From Meiothermus sp. (GTDB taxonomy: Bacteria; Deinococcota; Deinococci; Deinococcales; Thermaceae), in contig NZ_BPIK01000001.1 in NCBI RefSeq assembly GCF_026004075.1, forward strand, positions 1,032,041 through 1,096,040: a stretch of DNA of 64,000 nucleotides, written 5' to 3'. Positions 29,362 to 38,835 of this stretch are shown here, in pieces. A program made the translations under genes and the position numbers. The notes under the pieces are model-generated. The model ran no database searches and was not told where the DNA came from. It saw only the letters and a program-made list of their open reading frames with translations. Within the stretch, counting starts at the first letter, position 1. Every line of letters starts with the position of its first letter.

Positions 29362-32004
29362 TCATGGCTCGAGGGTGGACAGGTCGCCCGGATCGTCGCC
29401 GAGTTCCTGGGCTTTGAGCAGGCGGCGCAGGATTTTGCCGCTCTTGGTGCGGGGTAGCTGGTCCAGGATTTCTACCTCGATGGGCAGGTGGATGTTGCCC
29501 AGTTGGCGGCGTAGGTGGGCTTGCAGCTTGTCGGCCAGGATGGCGCGCACCTCGAGGCTGGTCTCGCGGGTTTTCAGCACTACATACAACTTGATCACCT
29601 CGCCCAGCTCGGGGTTGGTAATTCCCACGGCAGCGACCTCTGCCACCGAAGGATGGGAAAGCATGGCCCCTTCAATTTCAGCCGTACCAATACGCATTTC
29701 GCCAGCTTTGATCACGTCGTCCGAGCGGCCCAGGAGGGCAATGTAGCCCTCGCTGTCGCGTACGGCGATATCGCCGGTGCTGTAGCAGCCGGGAATGCGA
29801 CTCCACTGCTCGAGGTAGCGCTCGTCGTTGTTCCAGAAGGTGCGCATGAAGTGGGGGAAGGGTTGCCCGATGACCAGGTGGCCTTTCTGACCGGGGGGCA
29901 GCTCGCGTCCCAGGGCGTCCACTACCCGCACCTCGACTCCCGGCAAGGGGAAGCCCGTCTTGCCGGGTTTGGCCGGCATGCACAGGGGGGTGGATAAGCA
30001 GGGGCCGCCGGTCTCGGTCTGCCACCAGTGATCCACCACGTGGGCCAGGTGCTTGGCGGCCCAGTGCCAGACCTCGGGGGCCAGGTACTCCCCCACGCTG
30101 GCGACCAGTCGCAGGTCGGACAGACGGGCATTCTGGGCGAACTCGTCGCCGTGTTTGCGCAGGGTGCGCAGCCAGGTGGGGCTGATGATGAGCACGTTGA
30201 CCCCGCAGTCCTCCAGCGTCTCGTAGAAGCTGCTCACGTCGGGGTAGTCGAGCCGCTCCGCCCGCAGCACGGTGGTCAGGCCTTCCAGCAAAGGGGCGTA
30301 CAGGCCGTAGCTGTGCCCCACAATCCAGGAGAGGTCGGCGGTGGCCCAGGAGATCTCGCCGTCTTTGAGGTCGAAGAGGGTGCGCAGGTGGTAGGTGATG
30401 CCCACCATGTAGCCCCCGTGCACGTGCACCACACCCTTGGGTTTGCCAGTGGAGCCCGAGGTATACAGGATAAACAGGGGATGCTCGCTATCCACGGGCA
30501 GGGCGGGAGTGGTGGGGCGGTGGGCCTCGATCAAATCCCAGAATTCCAGCGGTCTGACCGTACCGCCCCGGCTAAACCACAGCACCGGTATATCCAGACC
30601 CTGGGTGGCCTCCTCGAGCACATGGTTGAAGTGCAGGGTGCGCCCGCCCTGGTACATGCGGTCGGCGGCCACCAGCAGCCGGGCCTGGGTATCCTTCAGG
30701 CGCTCACGCAGGGCCTGGCTGCCCAGGCCGGCAGGAATGGCTACGTGCACCGCTCCAATGCGGGCGCAGGCCAGGAAGGTCAGGGCCATTTCCAGCCCGG
30801 TGGGCATATACACCGCCACCCGGTCGCCGGGCTTGATGCCCAGCGACAGCAGCCCACCGGCCAGGCGGGCGGTGAGGTCGCGCAGCTCGCGGTAGGTTAG
30901 CTTGTGTACGGTGCCATCCCCGGCCAGGGCCATCAGGGCGAGCTGGTTGCGGCGGGGGCCGTCGGCGTGCCGATCCAGGGCGTTGTAGGTGATGTTGGTG
31001 GTGGCCCCCACGAACCAGCGGTGGTAGGGGGTGTCCACCTCCCGAACCCGCTTCCAGGGGTTGAACCAGTGGAAGCGCTCGGCCCAGGCGCCCCAGAAAG
31101 CCTCGGGCTGCTCGAGGCTGCGCCGGTACTCAGTGGGATAGTCCTTGAGGTTGGCCTTTTCTACCAGGGGCTTGGGGGCCCAGACGGGGGTTTCCTCGCT
31201 GGACGAACCCAGGTAGACCGGCGCGCTGGCGGGAAGGGGCTTGGCCTCATCCGAGGGCGGTTGTTCGGCTCGAGTGCGGCTGGAAGCGGCCCTGGCTACC
31301 TCCTGCACGGCCTGCACCAGCCGGGTAAAGGCGTAGGGAAAGCGCCTCGAGGGCACCACCACCCCAAAAGCCCCCATCACCGCACCGTCCGGGCTGAAAA
31401 TGGGGGCGGCCACCCCGGAGATGCCGTCGGCGTGCTCCTCGAGCTCCACGGCAAACCCCATCTGGCGCACCTTGGCCAGCTCTTCCTCGAGGGTCAGCGG
31501 GTCGGTGATAGTGAGCCGGGTAAAGGCCTTGAGGTTTTGCAGGTGGGGGGCCTGGGCCTGGCTGTCCATGTAGGCCAGCACGGCCTTGCCCAGGGCCAGG
31601 GCATGAAAGCCCTCGGCGACCTGATCCTCCAGCCCGGCTAGCTTGGGTAGGCCCTGCCGGCCGCGGGTGGATAGGCGCAGCTTACCCTCGCGGTCGAGAA
31701 GGGCCAGATAGGTGCGCTCGCGGGTACGCAGATAAAGCTCTTCCAGGGCATCCGATAGCTTCTCGGGCTCGGCCAGGCGGTTGGGCGAAGGCGCCAGCGC
31801 GCTTTTGGAGAGCCGGTAGGTGCTGCCCTCCCGTTCGGCAAAGCCCTCCGAGACCAGGCTGGCTAGCAGGGCATAGGCGGTGGAGAGGCTTTTGCCCAGA
31901 AAAGCGGCCAGGCGAGCGGCTTCTACCCCCTCGGGATGCTCGGCCAGGTAGGCCAGTACCCGAAGCGCGGCTTGAACGGTGGTTAGCTTACGACTCTGTG
32001 CCAT
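29362..32004 (-). CDS. IclR-type transcription regulator fused to acetyl-CoA synthetase
   Basis: One uninterrupted 880-residue frame. Residues 5-65 are an IclR winged helix-turn-helix (LTTVQAALRVLAYLAEHPEG...LAAFLGKSLSTAYALLASLVSEGFAERE). Residues 75-240 are the IclR effector domain (EGFHALALGKAVLAYM, EEHADGISGVAAPIFSPDGAVMGAFGVVVPS). A Pro/Ser/Glu linker runs to about 280. Residues 283-880 are a full [60 protein letters not shown] and PRTKSGKILRRLLKAQE with the catalytic lysine. Both parts keep their key residues. The gene is transcribed away from acs and sits 109 bases upstream of the other ACS homologue. A regulator that adenylates or senses the acid it controls is a reasonable inference, not shown. 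Confidence 0.9.
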   Translation of the reverse strand: MAQSRKLTTVQAALRVLAYLAEHPEGVEAARLAAFLGKSLSTAYALLASLVSEGFAEREGSTYRLSKSALAPSPNRLAEPEKLSDALEELYLRTRERTYLALLDREGKLRLSTRGRQGLPKLAGLEDQVAEGFHALALGKAVLAYMDSQAQAPHLQNLKAFTRLTITDPLTLEEELAKVRQMGFAVELEEHADGISGVAAPIFSPDGAVMGAFGVVVPSRRFPYAFTRLVQAVQEVARAASSRTRAEQPPSDEAKPLPASAPVYLGSSSEETPVWAPKPLVEKANLKDYPTEYRRSLEQPEAFWGAWAERFHWFNPWKRVREVDTPYHRWFVGATTNITYNALDRHADGPRRNQLALMALAGDGTVHKLTYRELRDLTARLAGGLLSLGIKPGDRVAVYMPTGLEMALTFLACARIGAVHVAIPAGLGSQALRERLKDTQARLLVAADRMYQGGRTLHFNHVLEEATQGLDIPVLWFSRGGTVRPLEFWDLIEAHRPTTPALPVDSEHPLFILYTSGSTGKPKGVVHVHGGYMVGITYHLRTLFDLKDGEISWATADLSWIVGHSYGLYAPLLEGLTTVLRAERLDYPDVSSFYETLEDCGVNVLIISPTWLRTLRKHGDEFAQNARLSDLRLVASVGEYLAPEVWHWAAKHLAHVVDHWWQTETGGPCLSTPLCMPAKPGKTGFPLPGVEVRVVDALGRELPPGQKGHLVIGQPFPHFMRTFWNNDERYLEQWSRIPGCYSTGDIAVRDSEGYIALLGRSDDVIKAGEMRIGTAEIEGAMLSHPSVAEVAAVGITNPELGEVIKLYVVLKTRETSLEVRAILADKLQAHLRRQLGNIHLPIEVEILDQLPRTKSGKILRRLLKAQELGDDPGDLSTLEP

Positions 32005-32069
32005 AGGTCTTCCGGTCTCTGCGCCCTGCTATCAGAAGACCAGCGCAGGCTCGTCTGGATTCTGTGGCT

Positions 32070-32099
32070 ATGATGGCCCGGCTGCGTTTGAACTGTCAA
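32070..32099 (-). promoter_or_regulatory. possible promoter for the IclR-ACS gene
   Basis: On the minus strand a perfect -35 TTGACA (32099-32094), then about 18 bases, then CATCAT (32075-32070) as a weak -10. It lies in the 214-base divergent region shared with acs, where an IclR-type operator would be expected; no convincing operator could be picked by eye. Confidence 0.35.
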
Positions 32100-32140
32100 G
32101 TAAAGCCAGATTTCGCACATTTGCCGAAGCTCGGTCTTTC

Positions 32141-32169
32141 TTGACGCCGTTCCCTGCCCCGCCTATGCT
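32141..32169 (+). promoter_or_regulatory. promoter of acs
   Basis: TTGACG (32141-32146), exactly 17 bases, TATGCT (32164-32169). Transcription should start near 32176, about 43 bases before the acs ATG, which follows AAAAGAGGCGCGT. Confidence 0.65.
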
Positions 32170-32218
32170 CACCAACAAAAGACCCCTTGATTGGTAGTCT
32201 GATCTAAAAGAGGCGCGT

Positions 32219-34165
32219 ATGGAAAAAATCGAAGCGGTTTTGAAGGAGGAACGGGTTTTCCAACCCGCGGAGGCTTTTCGGCAAGCGGCCCGTATTCGTC
32301 GGCTCGAGGACTACGAGGCCCTTTACCGTGAGAGCCTAGAAGAACCTGAAAAGTTCTGGAGTCGGGTGGCCTCGGAGCTACACTGGTTCAAGCCCTGGGA
32401 CAAGGTGCTCGAGTGGAACCCACCCAACGCCAAGTGGTTCATCGGGGGGCAGCTCAACCTTTCCTATAACTGCCTCGATCGCCACCTCGCAACCCGCGGC
32501 AACAAGGCCGCCATCATCTTCGAGGGGGAGCCAGGCGACTCGCGCATCCTCACCTACCAGCAACTGCACCGCGAGGTGAGCAAGTTCGCCAACGTGCTCA
32601 AAGGGTTGGGGGTGCGGAAGGGCGACCGCGTGACCATCTACCTGCCCATGATCGCCGAGGCTGCCATCGCCATGCTGGCCTGTGTGCGCATTGGGGCGGT
32701 GCACTCGGTGGTGTTTGGGGGCTTCTCGGCCTCGGCCCTGGCCGACCGTATCAACGACGCGCAGGCCAAGGTGCTCATCACCGCCGACGGCGGCTGGCGG
32801 CGCGGGAGCGTGGTTCCGCTCAAGGCCAACAGCGACGAGGCCCTTTCAGACGCTAAATCTATCGAGCACGTGGTGGTAGTGCGGCGCACCGGCCACGAGG
32901 TGCACATGGAGCCGGGCCGCGACCACTGGTACCACGAGCTGATGGCCAATGCCGCACCTGACTGCCCCCCCGAGCCCATGGACGCCGAAGACCCCCTCTT
33001 CATCCTGTATACCTCGGGCTCCACCGGCAAGCCCAAGGGGGTCTTGCACACCACCGGGGGCTACTCGGTGTATACCTACCTGACCGCCCAGTACATCTTC
33101 GACCTCAAGGAGACCGATACCTACTTCTGCACGGCGGACGTGGGCTGGATTACCGGTCACAGCTATGTGGTGTACGGGCTGTTGCAAAACGGGGCCACTA
33201 CCCTGATGTACGAAGGCGCGCCCAACGCCCCGGACGAGGGCCGCATCTGGAGCATCATCGAAAAATACAGCGTGAGCATCCTGTACACTGCCCCCACGGC
33301 CATTCGTGCCTTTATGAAGTGGGGCGAGCAGTGGCCCCTCAAGTACAACCTCTCGAGCCTCCGCCTGCTGGGCTCGGTAGGGGAGCCCATCAACCCCGAG
33401 GCCTGGCTCTGGTACTACAGGGTGATTGGCAAGGAGCGCTGCCCTATCGTGGATACCTGGTGGCAGACCGAGACCGGTGGGATCATGATCACCACCCTGC
33501 CGGGTGTACACCCCATGAAGCCCGGCCATGCCGGCAAGCCCTTCTTTGGGGTGAAGCCCGAGATTGTGGACACCTCGGGCCAGCCGGTGAACAACCCCGA
33601 CGAGGGCGGCCACCTGATCATCCAGAAACCCTGGCCCTCCATGCTGCGTACGGTCTGGGGCGACCCGGAGCGTTTCGAGCGGCAGTATTTCTCCCAGTAC
33701 CCCGGCAACTACTTCACCGGCGACGGGGCCCGGCGCGACGAAGACGGCTATTACCTGATTCTGGGCCGGGTGGATGACGTCCTCAACGTTTCGGGCCACC
33801 GGCTGGGTACCATGGAGGTCGAAAGCGCCCTGGTTGCGCACCCGGCAGTGGCCGAGGCAGCGGTGGTGGGGCGGCCCGACCCCATTAAGGGCGAGGGCAT
33901 TGTGGCTTTTGTGACCCTCAAAACAGGCTTTACCCCCAGCGCCGAGCTTGCGCAGGAACTCAAGGCCCATGTGGTCAAGGCCATTGGGGCCATCGCCCGC
34001 CCCGACGAGATTCGCCTCACCGATGCCCTCCCCAAAACCCGCTCCGGCAAGATTATGCGCCGCCTGCTCAGGCAGGTGGCCTCGGGCGAGGAAATTAAGG
34101 GGGATACCAGCACCCTCGAGGATCGGGGGGTGGTGGAGCGGTTGAAGTCCACCCCCGCGCAGTAG
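32219..34165 (+). CDS. acs: acetyl-coenzyme A synthetase
   Basis: 648 residues, the usual Acs length. It makes acetyl-CoA from acetate, ATP and CoA via acetyl-AMP. Seen: [95 protein letters not shown] (P-loop, about 260-275), [14 protein letters not shown] and [13 protein letters not shown] with catalytic Lys611, the residue acetylated by Pat-type enzymes in other bacteria. The sequence is closer to classical Acs than the two homologues across the divergent promoter. With the symporter operon and the IclR fusion it forms an acetate-use region. Confidence 0.95.
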   Translation: MEKIEAVLKEERVFQPAEAFRQAARIRRLEDYEALYRESLEEPEKFWSRVASELHWFKPWDKVLEWNPPNAKWFIGGQLNLSYNCLDRHLATRGNKAAIIFEGEPGDSRILTYQQLHREVSKFANVLKGLGVRKGDRVTIYLPMIAEAAIAMLACVRIGAVHSVVFGGFSASALADRINDAQAKVLITADGGWRRGSVVPLKANSDEALSDAKSIEHVVVVRRTGHEVHMEPGRDHWYHELMANAAPDCPPEPMDAEDPLFILYTSGSTGKPKGVLHTTGGYSVYTYLTAQYIFDLKETDTYFCTADVGWITGHSYVVYGLLQNGATTLMYEGAPNAPDEGRIWSIIEKYSVSILYTAPTAIRAFMKWGEQWPLKYNLSSLRLLGSVGEPINPEAWLWYYRVIGKERCPIVDTWWQTETGGIMITTLPGVHPMKPGHAGKPFFGVKPEIVDTSGQPVNNPDEGGHLIIQKPWPSMLRTVWGDPERFERQYFSQYPGNYFTGDGARRDEDGYYLILGRVDDVLNVSGHRLGTMEVESALVAHPAVAEAAVVGRPDPIKGEGIVAFVTLKTGFTPSAELAQELKAHVVKAIGAIARPDEIRLTDALPKTRSGKIMRRLLRQVASGEEIKGDTSTLEDRGVVERLKSTPAQ

Positions 34166-34184
34166 CCTGCGAAACATCCCTGAA

Positions 34185-34215
34185 GGGGTCGGCTGGGCTG
34201 GCCGAAGCCGACCCC
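34185..34215. terminator. hairpin after acs, related to the REP-like repeat
   Basis: GGGGTCGGCT (34185-34194), 11-base loop, AGCCGACCCC (34206-34215): a perfect 10-bp stem 20 bases past the acs stop, followed by GATTTG. Its sequence follows the GGTCGGCT-GAAGCC repeat seen at 20451 and 27249, so a REP unit may have been taken over as terminator between the convergent acs and prfB. Confidence 0.6.
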
Positions 34216-34273
34216 GATTTGCTCCACGAAGACACTAGCCTACGGCACCGAGCCTCTTTATCCAGGCCCGGCC

Positions 34274-35372
34274 CTACTCCTCGTCGGCGCTGGCAACCGC
34301 CTCCCGCCGCCCGGCCTTCCACTCCAGCCCGGCCCAGATGAGGCTCTCGAGGTCGCCGTCCAGCACGTTCTCGGGGTCGTGGCGCATCTCGCCGGTGCGG
34401 TGGTCTTTGATGTACTGCTTGTCCAGCACGTAGCTCCGGATCTGGCTGCCCCACTCGATGGGCCGCGACTCACCTTTGAGCCGGGCCAGCTCCTCCTGTT
34501 TTTTCTTCCACTCGATCTCGAACAGCTTCGAGCGCAGGATGTTCATAGCCATCTCTTTGTTCTTTTGCTGGCTGCGTGTGACCTGGCACTTCACGATGAT
34601 GCCGGTGGGCAGGTGCACCACCCGCACCGCCGAGTCGGTGGTGTTGACCCCCTGGCCGCCCTTGCCCTGCGAGCGCATCACGTCGATCCGCAGGTCCTCG
34701 GGGGCGATCTGAACGTCCACCGACTCGTCCACCTCCGGCATCACCTCCACCGCGGCGAAGCTGGTCTGGCGCTTGCCCTGGGCGTTGAAGGGGGAGGGAC
34801 GCACCAGCCGGTGCACCCCGGCCTCGGCCGAGAGCAGGCCGTAGGCGTTCTCGCCCCGCACGATAAACTGGGCCTGGTCAATTCCGGCCTCGGCGCCGGG
34901 TTCTAAGTCCACAAGCTCGAGGTTGAAGCCCTTGCGCTCGGCAAAGCGGGTGTACATGCGGTAGAGCATCTGGGCCCAGTCGCAGGCCTCGGTGCCGCCG
35001 GCGCCCGGCTTGATGGTCACAATGGCGGCATTTTCGGCATAGGGAAAGCCGAGCAGGGTTTGGTGGTAAAGGTCTTCCAGCTCGCGCCCGGCCCGCTCGA
35101 GCTCGGGTTGCATCTGCTCCCGCTCCTCGGGCGAAAGCTCCGGCCAGAGCTCCAAGAGCCCTTGCAGGTCGGACTCCAGGCGCCGGTAGCCTTCTACCGC
35201 CTTGCGCAGCCGGGCCGCTTCCTGCGAGATTTTGCGGGCGTGGGCCGGGTCGTTCCAGAGGCTGGGGTCGTTGATTTGACGGTCTAGTTCCTTCAGGCGG
35301 GCTTCTTTACCAGCGATGTCAAAGATACCCCCGAAGGGCCTCGAGCCGGTGTTCTAAGGTCTCCAAATCCAT
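34274..35372 (-). CDS. prfB: peptide chain release factor 2 (programmed +1 frameshift)
   Basis: Releases peptides at UGA and UAA. The long open part alone encodes a protein that begins within the N-terminal helical domain, but an upstream frame from ATG 35372 ([17 protein letters not shown]) ends at CTT TGA C after 17 codons. A +1 shift there joins it to the main frame and gives 365 residues, exactly the usual RF2 length. The main frame contains the RF2 anticodon motif [18 protein letters not shown] and the catalytic GGQ ([19 protein letters not shown]). The tail is convergent with acs. Low RF2 should raise frameshifting, giving autoregulation as in E. coli. Confidence 0.95.
35319..35336 (-). 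promoter_or_regulatory. prfB programmed frameshift site
   Basis: On the minus strand GGGGGTATCTTTGAC (35332-35318): a Shine-Dalgarno-like GGGGG three bases before CTT, the in-frame stop TGA, then C. It is nearly the canonical bacterial prfB site. Confidence 0.95.
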
Positions 35373-35445
35373 AGCACTTGAGTGTAGGCTGCCCAGGCGC
35401 AAACGTCAAATGCTTGCGCCCGTTCCTTGCTGGCCGAGTTTAGCT

Positions 35446-38400
35446 TCAGGCTTTGCTCAAGCCGAATTTGACCGAGCCCTCTTCGTCGGAAATTTCGGTG
35501 ATAAAGCCGACTGGTTCGCCCTCTTCCATCGAAAGGGCCAGCGTCTCCTCCTGGAGCCTCGAGCCAAACTTGGCCAGGGCTTGCCTGTACTTACCGTCGG
35601 CCTGGTAGGTTAGGCGAATGCGATCCGAGACGTTCAGCCCCATGTCCTTACGGGCTTGCTGTACCAGCCGGATCAGATCGCGATTGAGTCCCTCGAGCAG
35701 CAGGTCTTCATCAAGGCGAACCTCGAGCGCCGCCATATAACCCCCCTCTTCCTGGGCGGCAAAGCCCTCGGGGGAGAGGGCCTCGAGCAGCACCTCCTCG
35801 GGCTTCAGCACGATGCGCTCGCCCTCGATTTCCAGGCTTAAAGTCCGCCCAGCTTTGAGGGTTTTGGCTACCATCCGGCTGTCGAGTTCGGCTAAGGCAG
35901 TGCGGATGGCCGGAACCCGCTTGCCATACTTTTTGCCCAGTACGGGCAGGTTGGGCAGTACCCGGTAGGTGAGCAGTTCCTCGCCCAGGCCCAGCACCTC
36001 GACCGTTTTCACGTTCAGCTCTTCCGCAATTTCGTCGGCGAAGTGGCGCAAACCAGCCAGTTCGGCCTCGGTGGGGGCGGTGACCAGCACCCTGGGCAGG
36101 GGGATGCGGGTCTTGATGCCGCTGGTGGCTCGAGCCCCTCGAGCCAGCCCCACCACCTTCACCACCGCGCCCATCTGGGTGAGCAGGGTTTCATCCATGA
36201 GGCCCGGCTCGGCTTTGGGCCAGTCGGAGAGGTGCACCGACTCGGGAGCCTGGGGCTGAACCGAGCGCACCAGGTTTTGCCACAGGGCCTCGGCAATGAA
36301 GGGTGTAAACGGTGCGGCCAGCTGTGCTACCGTGACCAGGGCTTCCCACAGGGTGGCATAGGCCGATTCGCGGTCGGTGGTATCGTCGTTTTTCCAGAAG
36401 CGCCGGCGGTTGCGGCGCACATACCAGTTGGATAGCTCCTCCACAAACTGCTCGAGGGCCTTACCCGCGCCACGGGCGTCGTAGGCATCCAGGGCAGCCG
36501 TGACCTGCTGGATAAGCTGTTGCTGGCGGGCCACCAGCCACCGATCCATCTCGGGGCGATCCTGTACAGCAGGGCGCTGATTCAGGCTGGGCTTGTCCAG
36601 ATTGGCGTACAGCACAAAGAAGCCGTACACGTTCCAGAGCGTGCCCAGAAAGCCCCGCTGGGCCTCCTGCACCAGGCGCTCGGAGAAGCGCTTTTGCTCC
36701 CCCGGTTCCGAACCGGTGAACAGATACCAGCGCACCGCATCGGCCCCATACTTGTCGAACATGGGCAGGGGCTCCACCACGTTGCCCTTGCTCTTGGACA
36801 TCTTGTGACCCTTCTCGTCTACCAGGTGACCCAGGCAGATGACGTTCTTGAAGCAGGGCTGGTCGTACAAGAGCGTCGAGATGGCGTGCAGCGAGTAGAA
36901 CCAGCCGCGGGTCTGGTCGATGGCCTCGCAGATGTAGTCGGCGGGGAAGTGCTTGCGCCACAGCTCGAAGTTGGCCTCAAAACCGGGCAGCGGCTTGCCG
37001 TCCTGGTCAACCATCAGGTGCCACTGGGCGTAGGGCATGGCCCCCGAGTCGAACCAGACATCGAGCACCTCCGGCACCCGACGGAAGGTTTTGCCGTTTT
37101 TGACAAAGGTAATTTCATCCACGTAGGGCCGGTGCAGGTCGAGGTCGCTCAAGTCCCGGCCGACCAGCTCGGAAAGCTCCTGCACGCTGCCCACGCAGAT
37201 GTACTCCGAGCCATCTTCCGATACCCAGAAGGGCAGCGGCGTACCCCAGTAGCGCTCGCGGCTGATGGCCCAGTCGACGTTGTCCTTGAGCCAGTTGCCG
37301 AAGCGACCGTGCTTGATGTGCTCGGGAATCCAGTTAATTTTCTCGTTGTTGTCGTACAGGGCCTGGCGGAAGTTGGAGGTTTTGATGTACCAGCTCGGCT
37401 TGGCAAAGTACAGGATGGGGTCGCCGGTGCGGTCGTGGAAGGGGTAGCGGTGGCGAATCTGACCGGCATGGTACATGACCCCCCGTTCCTTCATGATGCG
37501 GATCAAACCTTTATCAGCATCCTTGAAGAACTTGCCGCGCTCTTCCGTAACCTGCATCAGGCCGTACTCGTTGGTGCCAAAGAGCAGGGGCGTGCCGTAT
37601 TGGCGGGCCAGCTCCAGGTCTTCAGCCCCGTAGACTGGGGCCTCGTGGGCGACCCCCGAGCCGTCCTCAGCGCTCACGAAGTCGGCCAGGGCGATGAAGT
37701 GCATAGCGGGACGAGCCAAAACTGCTTGCCTCAAGGATTCAAGGGAATCTTCTATCGGGGCCTCCCTGAGTTTGTCTCTGTACCATTCGGTCATCCCAGG
37801 TACTTCCGACCTTCGCGCCCCTTGACGAGGTACAACACCCAGTTCCACGCACACCTCGGGGAAGGGGGGGGTGTACTCCCACCACTCCAGATCGGCGCCC
37901 TTGAGGTGTGCGATCACCTCGAGCTCCTCCTTGTGCAGCTCTTTGAGCCGCTCCACCGCCTCGGTAGCAAAAATCAGGTGGCCCACCGAGGGCGACCGTA
38001 CCACGGCGTAATCCATTTCGGGGTTGACGGCGGCCATGGTGTTGGAGGGCAGCGTCCAGGGGGTGGTGGTCCAGACCAGAATAGCCAGGTTTTCTAAGTC
38101 CTCGAGCCGCACCCCCTGGGCCTGGAGTTTTTCCCGTACCGCGGGCGGGGTGGTCTCGAGCTTCAAGGGGAAGCGCACATACACGCTGGGGTCGTCCACT
38201 TCCCGATAACCATCGGCAATCTCGTTTTGCGAGAGGGTGGTGGAGATGCGGGGCGAGAGCGGCACCACCTTGTAGTCCTGCACCACCATGCCCCTGTCCC
38301 ACATGCGCTTGAGCAGGTTCCACACCGACTCGATGTAGCTGTTGTGGTAGGTCACGTAGGCGTTCTCGAGATCCACCCACATGCCCATGCGCTCGGTAAA

Positions 38401-38814
38401 GTAGTTCCAGTCCTCGATGTTGGCGAAAACCCACTCCCGGCACTGCTTGGTAAACTCGGCGATCTCCTGGTGGTTCAGGGCCTTGCGGCCCAGCACGCCG
38501 AGCTTTTTCTCCACCGCAATCTCTACCGGCAGGCCGTGGGTGTCCCAGCCCCCCTTGCGGGTGACATGGTAGCCCTGCATGGTTTTGTAGCGGGGGAAGA
38601 TGTCCTTGAAGCTACGGGCCAGCACGTGGTGCATGGCCGGCTTGCCGTTGGCGGTGGGGGGGCCTTCGTAGAAGACAAACTCACCCTTGGGCGCAGCTTT
38701 TTGATCCGACTTAGCAAAAATTTGATTCTCACGCCAGAAAGCCAGTACAGCTTCTTCCAGCTTGGGGAAGTTGGTCTCGGTTACCTCTTGAAACAGCTTT
38801 TTTTCCTCCACCAT
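35446..38814 (-). CDS. ileS: isoleucyl-tRNA synthetase with altered HIGH motif
   Basis: 1122 residues, class I synthetase for isoleucine with an editing domain. Domains: Rossmann fold with FYEGPPTANGKPAMHHVLARSFKDIFPRYKTMQG, CP1 editing insert (about 200-400, with WTTTPWTLPSN), second Rossmann half with GHKMSKSKGNVV (KMSKS), anticodon-binding helices (NWYVRRNRRRFWK) and a long C-terminal region. The HIGH motif normally reads PHxGH; here it is A60-M-H62-H63, so the first His has moved and the Gly is lost. The length and C-terminal type resemble the eukaryote-like IleRS2 group. The gene stands alone behind a T-box leader; AAGGA precedes the ATG at 38814. Confidence 0.95.
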   Translation of the reverse strand: MVEEKKLFQEVTETNFPKLEEAVLAFWRENQIFAKSDQKAAPKGEFVFYEGPPTANGKPAMHHVLARSFKDIFPRYKTMQGYHVTRKGGWDTHGLPVEIAVEKKLGVLGRKALNHQEIAEFTKQCREWVFANIEDWNYFTERMGMWVDLENAYVTYHNSYIESVWNLLKRMWDRGMVVQDYKVVPLSPRISTTLSQNEIADGYREVDDPSVYVRFPLKLETTPPAVREKLQAQGVRLEDLENLAILVWTTTPWTLPSNTMAAVNPEMDYAVVRSPSVGHLIFATEAVERLKELHKEELEVIAHLKGADLEWWEYTPPFPEVCVELGVVPRQGARRSEVPGMTEWYRDKLREAPIEDSLESLRQAVLARPAMHFIALADFVSAEDGSGVAHEAPVYGAEDLELARQYGTPLLFGTNEYGLMQVTEERGKFFKDADKGLIRIMKERGVMYHAGQIRHRYPFHDRTGDPILYFAKPSWYIKTSNFRQALYDNNEKINWIPEHIKHGRFGNWLKDNVDWAISRERYWGTPLPFWVSEDGSEYICVGSVQELSELVGRDLSDLDLHRPYVDEITFVKNGKTFRRVPEVLDVWFDSGAMPYAQWHLMVDQDGKPLPGFEANFELWRKHFPADYICEAIDQTRGWFYSLHAISTLLYDQPCFKNVICLGHLVDEKGHKMSKSKGNVVEPLPMFDKYGADAVRWYLFTGSEPGEQKRFSERLVQEAQRGFLGTLWNVYGFFVLYANLDKPSLNQRPAVQDRPEMDRWLVARQQQLIQQVTAALDAYDARGAGKALEQFVEELSNWYVRRNRRRFWKNDDTTDRESAYATLWEALVTVAQLAAPFTPFIAEALWQNLVRSVQPQAPESVHLSDWPKAEPGLMDETLLTQMGAVVKVVGLARGARATSGIKTRIPLPRVLVTAPTEAELAGLRHFADEIAEELNVKTVEVLGLGEELLTYRVLPNLPVLGKKYGKRVPAIRTALAELDSRMVAKTLKAGRTLSLEIEGERIVLKPEEVLLEALSPEGFAAQEEGGYMAALEVRLDEDLLLEGLNRDLIRLVQQARKDMGLNVSDRIRLTYQADGKYRQALAKFGSRLQEETLALSMEEGEPVGFITEISDEEGSVKFGLSKA

Positions 38815-38835
38815 AACCTGGTTCCTTTCTGAGGT

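Noticed and set aside
32846-34177. 443-codon open frame opposite acs
   Set aside because: Shadow of acs with no recognisable protein features.
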